Origin: Corythucha ciliata
Taxonomy: Eukaryota > Arthropoda > Insecta > Hemiptera > Tingidae
Length of the DNA stretch: 64,000 nucleotides
Reading direction: 5' to 3'
NCBI GenBank assembly: GCA_038030265.1
Contig: CM075939.1
Coordinates: forward strand, 15,295,253-15,359,252
This document shows positions 24,780 through 36,536 of the stretch, in pieces; position 1 is the first letter of the stretch; every line of letters starts with the position of its first letter. The notes under the pieces were generated by a model, which had not been told where the DNA came from, did no database searches, and saw only the letters and a program-made list of their open reading frames with translations. The translations under genes and the position numbers were made by a program.

Positions 24780-25400
24780 CAAACTTGGTATTTGAACGAC
24801 CGAAACCCGTTAAAAATTGGTTTTTAGCACCTGTCACAGCTGAACAGCACCGAGCTCGAGCCCCCCCCCCTCATCCCACTGAAATCCACCCCTCCCTCTA
24901 GAATTCGCAGGAAAAATTTGACATAGCAGACTTCCGTATAGCTAACTTCAGGATAATGGCCTTTTGATGACATAGAACAGGGAAAATGGTTTTTGGGAGA
25001 ATCGAACCCGCGAAATTTAATTTTTGAAGGGGCCAAAGTCGCAAAATTGAATTTCTGAAAGATTCAAACCAGCGAAATTGATTTTTTGAAAAGAGCCAAA
25101 GCTGCGAAGCTGATTTTATAAATTAGGGCAACGCACGAAATTGGTTATTCGAGTGAGCCAACTCCGTGAAATTGATTTTTGCCCTGATTAAACCGCGAGA
25201 AATGACCCAAAACGTGGTTTATCGGGGTCGGACGTGGTCTTAAAAAGGGAGTTTTGTTATGGAAATTGATTTTTTATGAGAGCCGCAGACCCACGAACGT
25301 GGGTTTTTGGCGAGAAATTTGTTTTCATTTAGTTTCATTGGCAACTGAAACCCCGAAATTTGATTTTCAGTGAGCCAGACTAACGAAATTGGTTTTTGGA
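24780..25400. repeat. Family D array, forward, interrupted at 24836-24965
   Basis: D units (CGAAATTGATTTTTTGAA) flank an insertion of about 130 bp that carries C10 (24861-24870) and CCCCTCCCTCTAGAATTCGC. That word resembles the terminal words of other elements in the window. Confidence 0.7.
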
Positions 25401-25423
25401 GCGCGAAATCCCCTTGCTTGGCA

Positions 25424-25510
25424 AAAAAAAAAAAACAAAAAAAAAACAACAAAAAAAACAAAAAACAAAACAAAAAAACAAAACAAAACAAAAAAACAAA
25501 AAAACAAAAC
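25424..25510. repeat. A-rich (CAAAA)n low-complexity tract
   Basis: Runs of A separated by single C residues. The long lysine/asparagine-rich open frames across it are artefacts of this composition. Confidence 0.9.
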
Positions 25511-25708
25511 AGTTGGGTGGCCCTATTACAATTTTCATTCAACTTGAGCTTGATTTTTATATTCCCCTCGTCGAGAAACACCTAAATATGCCATGGGGGC
25601 AATTGGGAGATGGTGTTTTGATTCGGCTGCGGCGCGTTTTATGAGTGCCTCACAGACAGTGCTAAATTGACAAATACGCAGGCCGCTGTCGCGGCCAAAA
25701 TGCGTCTA

Positions 25709-25896
25709 GGGCCCGGCGCACACTAGGAGAAAAAAGACGCCGACGCGCGCGTCAGTGTCCGACTCGTGCAGTAAAAACACATAGGACTCTATGGGGCCTT
25801 TCACATTGGACGCTTACCCGAGAGTCGTCTCTTCCCCGAGAAAAAAGACGCTGACTCGCACGTCGGCGTCTTTTTTCTCCTAGTGTGCGCCGGGCC
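25709..25896. mobile_element. MITE, 188 bp, with TA flanks
   Basis: The left end GGGCCCGGCGCACACTAGGA and the right end TCCTAGTGTGCGCCGGGCC are inverted. Pairing continues through AGAAAAAAGACGCCGACG for about 50 bp, and this AGAAAAAAGACG word recurs again inside. TA lies immediately outside both ends (25707-25708 and 25897-25898), consistent with Tc1/mariner-like insertion. Its high GC contrasts with the surroundings. Confidence 0.8.
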
Positions 25897-25989
25897 TAAG
25901 GGGCCCGTCAGCGCCTCTTAAAGTGATGGGACGCGGAAAAACATGTTGCCTTGTCATTGGTTTTGGTAGATTTTATTGAATCTTGACTT

Positions 25990-26020
25990 TATTATTATTA
26001 TTATTATTATCATTATTACA
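25990..26020. repeat. (TTA)n microsatellite
   Basis: An imperfect TTATTATTATTATTATTA tract just upstream of a family A array. Confidence 0.85.
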
Positions 26021-26054
26021 GAATAGCCCATCGTGATTCATGTGTACTGTTCTT

Positions 26055-26435
26055 AGAAGTTAATAGGCGGCTAAAATGTAGAAAAAGAGTAAATTCGCGG
26101 TTTCTCGATGCAACGTCCAGAAAAAAAGAGAAAAAAAACGCTAATACAATGGAAGGCCTTAATTTCCACGGCTAAAGCTGAGAAAAATCTCTATAATGTG
26201 CTGTTCTTCGGGGGCAGTCTGTGGCTAAAATTGAGAAAAAGCGCTGATTCGAGGATAACTTTTTGAATTAGCGCTCGTTTACTGGTGAAACATTGGTGCG
26301 CATTGGCTAAAACTGGTTAAAAACGCCAATTCACGGCTTAAATTGAGAAATAGTGCGCTCATTCGCGGCTAAAATTATAAAATATCGCTGATTGACAGCT
26401 AAAATGGAGAAAAGGCGCTCATTTGCGGCTAAACG
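26055..26435. repeat. Family A array, forward
   Basis: About a dozen A units, including TTCGCGGCTAAAATTATAAA and the accessory word CGCGGTTTCTCGATGCAACG (26096). The array ends close to CCTCCGGATCTACGCCTCGG (26457-26476), which resembles a transposon terminus. Confidence 0.8.
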
Positions 26436-26479
26436 TGGATTTAACTTCTAAGTGCGCCTCCGGATCTACGCCTCGGCCA

Positions 26480-29290
26480 GACTACGAATGTTTCCCTCAT
26501 AAATCGACGAACGGGCATACACCATTGTGTTCATATTGTGGCCTATACGGGGACAATATTTCAGATTTACTGGCCGAATTATCCCTCTCTGAGGTAAAAT
26601 ATTTCATTTTTTACACATTGGTATAGGCTACACCGACAGTTTACATGCAGGCAAATGGCGGGCAGGTTTTGGAACCGACTCAACGGGGAAAATTTTATTT
26701 TCCCCTCGTCATTTTTTTTTTTTTTTTTCGTATATTCTTATTTTGAACGGGACGCCACCATCTGCCACGTGTTTGATCCTGACCTCCCCTCATCAACACC
26801 TTATTCATTCCCCTTGTGTCATTCATGATCGATTCATGATCGATGCATTCGACCCGGATTGTAATTCTTACCAGTGCCCTTCGACAAGCCCTTCAGTCTG
26901 TCTGAACACAGCAGGCACTGTTTTTCAATGACTCAATGACGTAGTAAAAAAAAAAAAAACAAGCGAATAAACAAAAAAAATCCTTGAGAGATGGGACTGT
27001 GTGAAAAAAAAATAGGTGAAAATCTGTATTCACTGAACAAAAACAACATGAGAGATGCGTTCGCTGGACCGCTATAGAGGCACGCTATCAAATAAGTAAA
27101 TGGGAAAGGAAACTTCAACTGTTAATTGCTGGGGCTAACTCCTAACTTAATTTTCTTAATATTTGATTAAGGGTCTCTGGTTTCAGCTCACATCTTCATC
27201 CCCCCCCCCGCCGTCTTTCCCCGCAGCACTTCGTCCCCTTGTTTTCGTCGGCAATCTAAATGCTAGAATATGAGATCAAAAGAGATAGAGTTACAACCCC
27301 GACAAATAAGAGAGGGTAGAGGGCTAAAGGTACCTGCTGGGGGCTTCCCCTTTCCCTTTTGGTCGTATACCAAAGAGTTTAAACTCAAGATATGTACAAA
27401 TGTGGTTTTGAGAGGATCGAGGAGGAAGCTCGTGATAGAAAAGTATTGATTGTTGGCCCTAATTGCGAGATTTGTATTTCTTTCATCCTCCCTTCTTTAG
27501 ACGTGACTTTACACCCCCTCTTATTACAAGAGATGCGAGGATCAACGTTTTTTTTTTTCTTTCTTTCTTTCATGCCTCTTACTCTCTCAAGCACTCACGC
27601 TTGTGCTTTTTATGTAAATGTAGGCACCGAAATAATGGGACACCCGCGGGTAATTACATTTAAATTCAATCTCTGGGCATATATAGTAGAAGGCGGGGGA
27701 AGGGATTAATGTTATGACATTACTCGTTGTTAAAATAATTTTAAAATCATACAGAAGCCTCCTCTTTCCGCCGAGTCTTCAAAAACTCATGCATTTTTCA
27801 GTCACCGCGGAAAACCCTTTTTTTCTCTCTCTCGCTCTCACTTTCTCTCAAGTAAATCGGAACAAAAGGTTTGGTTAAGGAGTGAGGAAGGGTTCGACGG
27901 TTCATTACATTTCGTTTTGGCCACCCTTTTCCGAAACACAATAGACTAATATCTCAAGTGGACAATGGAGAATAGAATCGTTGAAGCTACAGAGGAGGAG
28001 ACAATGCTGGTAGTGTGATAAAGGATACAATGTTGAATAGCGGGATAGAGGTAGGGGGGTGAAAAAAGTTAACGTCAAGGAGTTGACGTTAGCTTCCTTT
28101 TTATCCTTCAAATATTTTATTCTTGAACTTTTTTTTAATTTCATTTGAGTCAAATAGATAAGACTTCTCAACGTTTTTAAACTGGTGGGATAACATTGAA
28201 GGGAGAGAGGGGGAGAAACAAACGATCAATATGCAGAAGAACGACAGGGGCCATGGGATGAAGTATTGCGGGTCGGGCAAGACGATTGTCGCAAAATTAA
28301 ACTTCAACCCTGACACTTGATTAAATCCGATAGAAGGATATTGAGAGGGCCCGAGAGAAGCGTTTTTTCTAGAAGGCTTCTGCAAATTTCCTTCCTATGT
28401 AACCAAAAAAAGATTTATACTGGGACTTATTTTCTCTCGACTCTCGAAGCCCCTCCCCACTACCCAACACCATTTAAATAGTCCGTGACGAAGAATCATT
28501 TTTGTGCGCAGCATAATGATTGAATTTACGAAAACGCCACTGTGTGATCCAGTGACTCCCCTAAACTCAACAGACGGCATTCCTTTTGTTTGGCAACTGT
28601 AGCCCAACATCGCTCTCGAATTTCCTTCCGTATTAATTAAAATTCCTCGAATTCGGGTAGTGTTTTAAACCTTTTTATCTCTTCAAAAGAACGAGTAGAT
28701 CTTTTCCACGAAAATAAGAAAGAAAAAATACAAGAAACCCGCCTCTCCGTAGTTACGCCGACGTGATAATTATACCGAAGATCCCTTAGCGCGGCGTTCT
28801 TAATTTCCCGTGTTCCTTCCCTCATGATTTAAACGGGCGCTTTCAAAATGTTAACACTTCTGCCTGTTTTTGAGAAAAAAGAGTGTAATTATTCCATTGA
28901 CTGAAACTAATTGGAGCAGGAACAGAAAATGTAGCGAAGGTGTGTTGTACTAGGAAGGGGGGGGGATGAGATGAGATCGCGTGACTCGTTAGAATAGACA
29001 CAGAAGTCTCATTCCGTTTATGTTGCCTATAGTTTCCCAACAGAGTTATAACCCTACAAGACTGTGAAATTTAAGTGAGTTTTACACGAGCGAACTAAAT
29101 TACTGCTCGGAGCTTGTTTGCCTCTATCACTAGATCAAGATTGAAACAGATGACATATCCTTCCAGAAGTCAGAGAAGTCTTCAGCCTTGCCCCAACTCC
29201 CCCCCCCCCATTCATTTTCTTCCGGTACTACTGACCCAAAGATTGCTCCAGAAATTGACTTTCTGAAAAATAACCGATCATTGTTTTCAG
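26480..29290. other. Unique sequence, no gene recognised
   Basis: Contains C10 at 27200-27209, G9 at 28957-28965 and C11 at 29199-29209, and a small direct repeat ATTCATGATCG near 26822-26843. Open frames up to 105 codons show no recognisable domain. Confidence 0.4.
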
Positions 29291-29299
29291 TCCCATCCC

Positions 29300-29475
29300 G
29301 TCAATAGAGAGGTTTTAAGAAAAAGCGCTAATTTGCGGCGAAAATAATGAGCTAAAAGTGCTAACTTTCGGTTTCTTGATGCAACTTCTGGGGGGTTGTC
29401 ATGGAAAATAGAAACACATGCTTGACATAGAAATAGAAAATAGAAATGAGATTGGCATAAACAGCTAAAATTTAT
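29300..29475. repeat. Remnant of family A array
   Basis: Three or four A units (GAAAAAGCGCTAATTTGCGG, TTATGAGCTAAAAGTGCTAA-like) and one accessory word TCGGTTTCTTGATGCAACTT. Confidence 0.5.
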
Positions 29476-29579
29476 GCACACATGACTGTGAAATTCACTC
29501 TCATAATAATCGTCTCACATGCGTTTCACTTTCATATGACAATTCCCCTGATGGGCGAGTCTGAGTCTGATTGAACTGA

Positions 29580-30348
29580 TAATAGTACACTACACAACTG
29601 GTGAGGGAAGTAGAATTTTGCACGCGAGTTTTGATTGGCTCTGAAAAAAAACAAAAACGAGCGAGGCAATTCTACTCCCTCACGAGTTGTGTACAATATT
29701 TTTCGTGCTACTGTGGCTAAAATATCATTTTAACCACGTTTTTAGAGAGAAAACATGTGTCTAAAGTTGCATTTTAGCCACTGTTTTGACAGTAAGCGAA
29801 ACTGAGGTTATCAGACTGTTTCACCGCGGGTTCGACATCCTTTCAATTTCTCAGTGAGTGAGAAGTGAGTTGTCGACGTCGAGTCGTTCGCCGTGATCGA
29901 GGAATTTGTCTCACTGTCTCAACGGACGAGTTCGCATCTTTCTGCTAAAGTCGTCAGGCGTCCCGCGAAAAAATAGCGTATACAACGTGTGGATAAAGTG
30001 TGATTTTACCTGCTCGTGTTTTTTTTTTAGTGAACCCGCAGGTAAAACACACTTTATCCACTCGTTGTATAATATACTATTTCGCGTGGCTATAGCCACC
30101 CAGCTTTTGACATAAGCCGAATGAAAACGAAGTCAATTTTCATTCGTGTGCAATTGATGACGTTCGATCAACATACATAATTATAAAGCGGAAGCCTAGT
30201 TAGTCCCACCCCCGTCTTCCCCTGCTCAGTGAGGTAAAATTTTACGCCACTAGTTTTCAGTGAGGTAAAATGTTCACATCACAGACGTGTATCTCTCGAC
30301 TTCCTGCAGTGGTTTTTTCGAACTTTACACGCTGGACACGCGAAAAAT
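29580..30348. repeat. Dispersed repeat, copy 2, with a nested hairpin
   Basis: Homologous to 17270-17960. The first hairpin (29582-29700) matches the copy-1 hairpin. A further 370 bp absent from copy 1 then intervenes and contains a second hairpin at 29964-30086, with arms CGCGAAAAAATAGCG...TTTACCTGC and GCAGGTAAA...CTATTTCGCG. After it the shared 3' segment resumes at 30082. The extra segment is best explained as a MITE of the same hairpin type inserted in copy 2, or lost from copy 1. Confidence 0.75.
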
Positions 30349-30630
30349 ACGTTAATTCACGGTAAAAATTAAGATAATACGACCATTCCGAGGCTAAAAT
30401 TGAGGAAAAGGGTAAATTCGTGGCTGTAATTATTGTAAGAAATTGATAAAAAACATTGATTTGCGGCTAACATGGGGGAAAAATAAAATACGCCAATTCA
30501 AGATTTTTGGAGGCCACTTCGCGGGTGAAATTGAGAAATTGCGCTATTCGGCTTTTCTTGGGGGCAAGTCCCGCAGCTATAAAAGCTTTGAAAAAAAACA
30601 AAGCCGCGACTTAATTTGTGTTAAAGCGCT
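30335..30630. repeat. Family A array, forward
   Basis: A units begin at the end of the dispersed repeat (ACGTTAATTCACGGTAAAAA) and run to about 30630. Confidence 0.7.
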
Positions 30631-30689
30631 CATTCTCGGTTTTTTTCTCGCTTCATGTGAGCGACGAAGATGCGTGACATGCGTGATGG

Positions 30690-31810
30690 TATAAAAATTG
30701 GTAGTGCGGTACATCGAACGGACTCGTGAGCCACAGTTCGTGTTTTGAAAATGGCTAAAATTGACTCATGTCTAAACTGGCGATCGGTAAACTTCTGAAA
30801 ATGCCTGGAAAGATCATGATTACCGCACGAAAGTAAAGCTAAATTGACCATTCGCGCGCTAAAATTGACCAAACTGACCATTCTCGTGCCAAATATTATG
30901 ACCAATATACGAGCCTTTGGCTTAACAGACTAACCGAGTCCTGAAAATAGCCAAGATGACGTCACGCGTCCTGGAAATTCCTAAAAAGATTATTTCTGCC
31001 CTGAAAATGGCAAAACCAACAATAATTTGCGCGCCAGGAATGGTCAAACTTCGTGGTCGTGGCTTGGTGAACTATTTGAGTCTTAGAAATGGCAAAACTC
31101 ACGATTCCTGTATTGAAAATGGCTAAAAATACTATATGTAATGCCATACTTACTTTACGAGCTCTAGAAATGGATAAACTGACGAATCACGCTCTAAAAA
31201 TGGCTGACCAGGTGATGCCTGCCCTGAAAATGGCAAAATCGACTATTCGAGCGCCGAAAATAGCCAACCTGGCCGTTCTCGCCTTGGCTTGGGACTTACT
31301 ATTCGCGCCTATAAATGAAAAAACTGATTCTATGAGCTCCATAAATGGCAACTATGACTATTCAGGCTATTCAAGAGATTTAAAATCGTCAAAACTGACT
31401 CTATGAACCCTGAAAATAGCTAAATGGGCGATTATTGGTGCATTGAAAACGCCTAAACAGGCAACTCCTGCCCTGAAAATGGCCAAACTGACTAAACTGG
31501 CAATTCCTGCACTAAAAACGGATAAACTGATCATTCGTACCATGAAATTTTCACACTGGTTATTCAATACCTAAAGATGACCATACTGACTATTTGCGCC
31601 CTATACATGGCAAACTGACTATTCGCACTGTACAAAAAGGCAAAACTGACTATCCACGCTTTAAATTGGCGTGGAAAAAAATGGCATGCTATTGGCAATT
31701 AACGCTCTATAAATTGTCAAACTCATCATTTGCGACCTTTGTAGAGGCTACAGATGGTGTTAATGACGATTCATGCCTTTCAAAATGGCTGTTCACGACT
31801 TAAACCGGCA
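30690..31810. repeat. Family E array, forward
   Basis: Tandem units of about 30 bp around CTGAAAATGGCCAAACTGAC followed by TATTCGCGC. The period is ten codons, so one frame (31089-31406) encodes a repetitive run of the type ALKMAKSTIRAPKIANLAV, which is not a credible protein. A block in the opposite orientation lies at 48.9-50.3 kb. Confidence 0.85.
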
Positions 31811-31849
31811 AACTGACCACGGTCTGACCACTGACCTCACCAGATTCGA

Positions 31850-32420
31850 GTTCCTCAAGTTTTGTGATAAAATTGCCCATTTTGAGGTAAGAACCCCAGT
31901 TTCAGGGTAAACTTTTCTTTTCGAGGGAAAACTCACAAAATTAGTTCAACGGGAAATCACCAGTATTATAGTGAAATAATCAGTTTTGATATCAGATGTC
32001 AAATTTGCCTTGAAATCGTCCGTTTTGGGATGAAATCGTAAGTTTTGGAATTAAAACAGTCAGTTTTGGGGTGAAATTGTCAGTTTTTGTAGTGAAATCT
32101 TCGCGGAAGAACACTTCAGGTTTAGATCGTAAGTTTTATGTTAAAATAACCGATTTCGGGTTAAAGCACCATTTTTGAGGGTACCTAAAACCTTCAAATT
32201 TGGTTTTGGGGTAAAACCGCCAGTTTTGTAGTCAGGTCTTCAGTTATGGTGCAACACGGTCACCTTTGGCGAGAAATAGTACGATTTGGTGTAGAATCGT
32301 TACAATTGGGATGAATTCGTCAGTTTTGTGGTGAAAACCGCCGGCTTTCAAGGAAGAGTCGTCGTTTTATTTGGCCTAAAATCATCCGTTTTGGGGAAAA
32401 CTTCAGTTACACGGGATGTT
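31850..32420. repeat. Family C block, copy 2 (partial)
   Basis: C units follow directly after the E array. Two stretches align with the 46-47.5 kb block: GAACACTTCAGGTTTAGATC (32107), compared with GAACACTTCAGGTTTGGGTA near 47173, and AATCATCCGTTTTGGGGAAA (32382), compared with AATCATCCGTTTTGGGGATA near 46971. Confidence 0.75.
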
Positions 32421-32567
32421 CGACTTCTCAGACCAGGAAGCCAGTATATTCGCCAGGATGTTTCAACTTGCCGGCCTGGTTTCAACCGCCTCAAAAAAGG
32501 CCTTCGAAACTATTGCAATTTCACTCAAGTTACGGCCCCAAATAGCAAAGTGTTTAAATGAACAATA

Positions 32568-33033
32568 TAGTATATTACGATACGTAGGCGTAAAGGAGCA
32601 TTTTACGAACGAGGCACGATGTTTGTGGCACGAGGCGAAGTCAAGTGCCATATTCGGCCGAGTTCGTAATGCGATTTTACGCCTCACTATCGTACGCTAT
32701 TTTTCCTACGATCGTACGGAGATTTTTAAAGTTATTTAATTACTTAATTTAACTTGTTGTTATGTAGAATCTCCCATCTGTCACAAAATTTCATTTGAGG
32801 GAAATCAAACAGAAGAAACAAAATTGCACATTGCAGGCTTCGCTTCCTCAATCCTTCCACCAAAATGATCTGCTGACTACGATCATTTTCTTATATGTAT
32901 AATTTTAATTCCACCTGGCTGTTCCACTCCCCCCTCGCCTTCTTTACTGTTTACCGCACAGCGTGCGTAAAGTAGGTCTTTACGCACTCTGAACATCTAC
33001 TTAGAACCCTTCTTTACGAACGATCGTAGGAAA
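32568..33033. mobile_element. Hairpin-bearing element
   Basis: A hairpin at 32568-32706 pairs GGCGTAAAGGAGCATTTTAC with GTAATGCGATTTTACGCC. Just outside it, TTTTTCCTACGATCGTAC (32699) is inverted at 33015-33032 (GAACGATCGTAGGAAAAAC). The open frames across the hairpin on both strands are mirror images and have no coding support. Confidence 0.5.
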
Positions 33034-33039
33034 AACATT

Positions 33040-36000
33040 AAACTTCATCTAAAAAACGTAGGAATAAAAAATGTTAGTCATGTAATGTTAGAAGCAATTA
33101 TTTCGTTTCGTGCATTGATTTTATCGATACTGGTCCTTTTTAAAGGCATACAATAATATGCTCACTTCGACTTAATAAGCCATGTCAGGCGGTGGGTAGC
33201 ACTGCTAGATTTCCAGGTATAAAAGTTACGTGGGTATAGCTTGTGGGAGTGTAAACAGTGAAACGTCGGACTGATGAGTGCTTTTAACGATTTAATTGCT
33301 ATTAGTCCCAGGGGAACGCTTTTTGCTATCGCGTTGTTGTATACATGAATTGTTGAAAGTGGTCAAATTTACTTGTATGGAATCTTATGTACTTTTCATA
33401 TTATTAAATCATGGATGGCACGAAGGACGAGAGGAGTGGTTGAGGCTAAATATATGTACTTCCTTTACCAATACACGGTTTTTATAAATGGATCCCGTGG
33501 TCTTGATAAAAAGCTGACGTTAAATACACAAACAAGGAGAAAAATAGCTTGGAAAAAGAGGGTAATTTATTCAGGAAAACATCTTTTTCTTCTCTATTTT
33601 CTGCCCCCCTTCTTTCTACGATACTAACATTTCAAGTCGGAGCCTTCTTCGCGCTTTAAAAATGACTATGTACACTTTAAGGCTTCGCTCGTGTCTAAGA
33701 GCTCTTCAACCGTTCCTTTTAACCTAATTACTTCGTTTTTGAGGGCAATTTTAATGCAAGAATAGGTTCATCCCATATAAAGAAACAAGCATACACACGA
33801 AACCGTCTTCTTCTTACGGTAGATATCACACATTTTACATCAGTAGCTTTATGAATAATTTAAAGCGTCCTCCGGCACCACATTCATCCCCATGAAGGAA
33901 GAGAGAGGTGTCCTCTTCTCACTGTGGATATTATCTTATTGTAAGGATCAGTTTGAATAGAGGTATAGAAAAGAATCATCGACCCCCCCTCCCCCCTTTT
34001 AATACATTATGCATTTGATTCTTCTTTCACAGTCATCGTTTAGTAAGAAGGTCGACTTTTGTCTTCGTTCATATAGAGAGAGAGGAATATGTGGGAAAGG
34101 ACCGATGGAGTCAAAAAAAATAAATAAATAAATAAAATGTACAAGAGGGCTCTTTTTATCGCTCTATCGTTCTTTTAGAAAATTCCTAGCACTTTGTTTT
34201 TAAGGAAATTCCGGTATGTGCCACGAATTCTACGAGGAGGCTCCAAAACAGGGTGAAAGAAGCTTGCAAGTGAAATTACTGAAAAGGCGAGATAAAAGCG
34301 AGAAATTGAAAGTACTTTTTTTTTTTTTTTTTTTTTTAGAAAATAAAAGAAACGGCGGCGAGTAGCCCATGTGGGAGGGGGGGGGGTGGAAGAGCGTATC
34401 ACTGAAAAAGAGTGATCCTTCAAGGGAATATAGAATTTAAGTTAACTGAAGGGAAAAATAAGGAAGGGTCGGTTTGAAGGGAACTTTGTGAGTGAATTTA
34501 TAAAAAGAAGAAAAGAAGGAAATTCTTTTTTTCCCCTCGATGGGATTTCCCGTCTCCGCCTACTCTTAACATGCATTTGGCAAACTCCTAACTTTTTCGA
34601 ACAAGTCTCCATTCTTGGAGCGAGAATGAGGCAATCTGAAAAAGAGGGGAATCATTGATGCGACATTAAATTTGAAGCATTCGGGCGACAATTGAGTTCT
34701 AACTTGAGATTGACGTGGCAAAGCTCTACCCCCCTCCCACTAACCATCTATAAATAAAATCGATATTGAACTTGTTATCGTCCCTGTTCGATTTGATTAG
34801 TGATAGTGTCAGTAGTAGTGATTTGCGAAGTGTCAATTGGAATGCACAGGGAACACCCCGTCATTGCAATTAAGCGCTTAATTGAACCAGTAACTTTAGA
34901 GCTAGCATTCTCTAATACTCGGCACAAAGATCCCTTAATAGTGCATAAATCATAAAGAGATAACGGTTTTCTTGATGTAATCCTGACAAAATTTAAATAG
35001 ATCTGTGGGGATTCTCATTTGGTAAAGACAAAAAGTGAATCCCCTCCCTCCCACCATAAAAAAAAACTGCGCTAGAAATATGAATTTACGATATGTTTAA
35101 GATTTAAATCTCCCAGCATTCTTTCTCCAAGACAAAAACTTATCGAACAGCTAACTTTTTTTGTAAAATAAATGTTTGTTTACTCCCAGTGCTATATTAC
35201 AATGTGACTATAACTTCTGTTGAAGTGGAAGGTGATAAATTAACGAAAAAATATTGTATTTGTATCTCGCTCGCTCATAGAAAACTGATATTGAGACTGT
35301 CCGAGTTCTATGGCGACGTTCCGTCCATGTAATTTTATCTGCGTGCGAACCTTGTTTTATCTCCCACATGATTTTGTGATAGAACCATTAATTTGCATTA
35401 ATGGGCGTACCTACATATCCAATTTGGGGGATGACATTAACACAGTAACTGGCTTAATTTTCGTTCCTCCCACTGTTGTTTTACAAAATATTGAATGCCT
35501 CACCTCTTATTGTTAGGTGGGTGACGGCTGCGGGAAGAGCGGAATGAAAAACCGACTTTCGTTTTCTATTTCTAATTCTGTGTAAATCCTTTCCTTGTTG
35601 TGTCAGAAGAAGAAAAGGCCTGGTATTTTAATTAAAAAATTCCAGGAGGAAGTCTGTTTGACCCGAAGAAAAAGAACGGCGATAGGGGCAGGGGAGGTGA
35701 GCGCTTTTGGTGGGATTGAAATTTGCCGGTAGGCAAGAAAATAAGAAAATGAAAGATATGGAGGTCTTGGGATGTCGTTTTTAATTGCGGCTTTGAGGAA
35801 AAAATCTCACGTTTCGGAAATCCTCTCTTTCTCAGAGAAAATCCTCTAATCACCCTCAGTCGTTTTATTTTATTTTTTTTTTACAATTTCGGGGTGGTGA
35901 TGTTTGTTGCGTTTCACATTTTTAATTTTATAAAACACGCTCTCCAAATCCCTATAAATAATTTGCCTCTAAAACGCGTGGAGTTTTCCCTGTTCACCCA

Positions 36001-36530
36001 CCAGAATATTTACCTTTTTTGGAATGCCCTCCCACACGATTTCCCAACAAGGAATTAAAGCTCAAATACCATGTAAAATTCAAGCCCCTAAGTGGCGAAT
36101 CCGGATATAAAATGTATTTACACAATTATTATTGTGTTCATAACTAATTTTTAGAGTAGGTGATGTTTGAATTATTACACACAGTGACGTCAGGACAAGT
36201 CCATTGACTACCGATCAGTCGTGAATGTCAGGTTTTTAAATATTTAAGTCTTCCGGTAGTTGAGGTTTTTAGGGTGGAAGGGAAGTAGAATCGATGTGGC
36301 ATGAGCAACGTGAGTTCTGTTTTTTCTATTTCAAAAGAACGAAAATATGAGTTTTTGCCCTATATCAACTATTCACACACGTCACTGAGACACGACGTTA
36401 TTTTTAAAAGCTAATCGTTCACCATTGTGAGTTATCGATTATTTTAAAACCCATTAGCGTAAGTAGAGATCCTTTAAAATACAGGTACTGCAACGCGGAT
36501 TTCAGCGCTATATTTGGTCCCTCAGTCGTT
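33040..36530. other. Unique sequence, no gene recognised
   Basis: Holds a T run near 34317-34337, G10 at 34377-34386 and (AAAT)n near 34123. Open frames are at most 84 codons and unrecognised. This is the longest array-free stretch on the left side of the window and a reasonable place to look for distant exons with transcript data. Confidence 0.4.
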
Positions 36531-36536
36531 ATAGTT

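Noticed and set aside
25396..25644. Lysine-rich open frames as a basic protein
   Set aside because: They translate the (CAAAA)n low-complexity tract.
26873..26918. CAGTGCC ... GGCACTG inverted pair as a tiny hAT element
   Set aside because: Only 7 bp of inversion over 46 bp, and no target duplication. Likely chance.
32416..32739. 107-codon open frame as a gene
   Set aside because: It spans the hairpin at 32568-32706, has an overlapping mirror-image frame on the other strand, and has no recognisable domain.
33263..33300. CTGATGAG next to GTGAAACGTC, resembling hammerhead ribozyme pieces
   Set aside because: The GAAA box lies before, not after, the CUGAUGA box, and no stem II or second core half could be found nearby.
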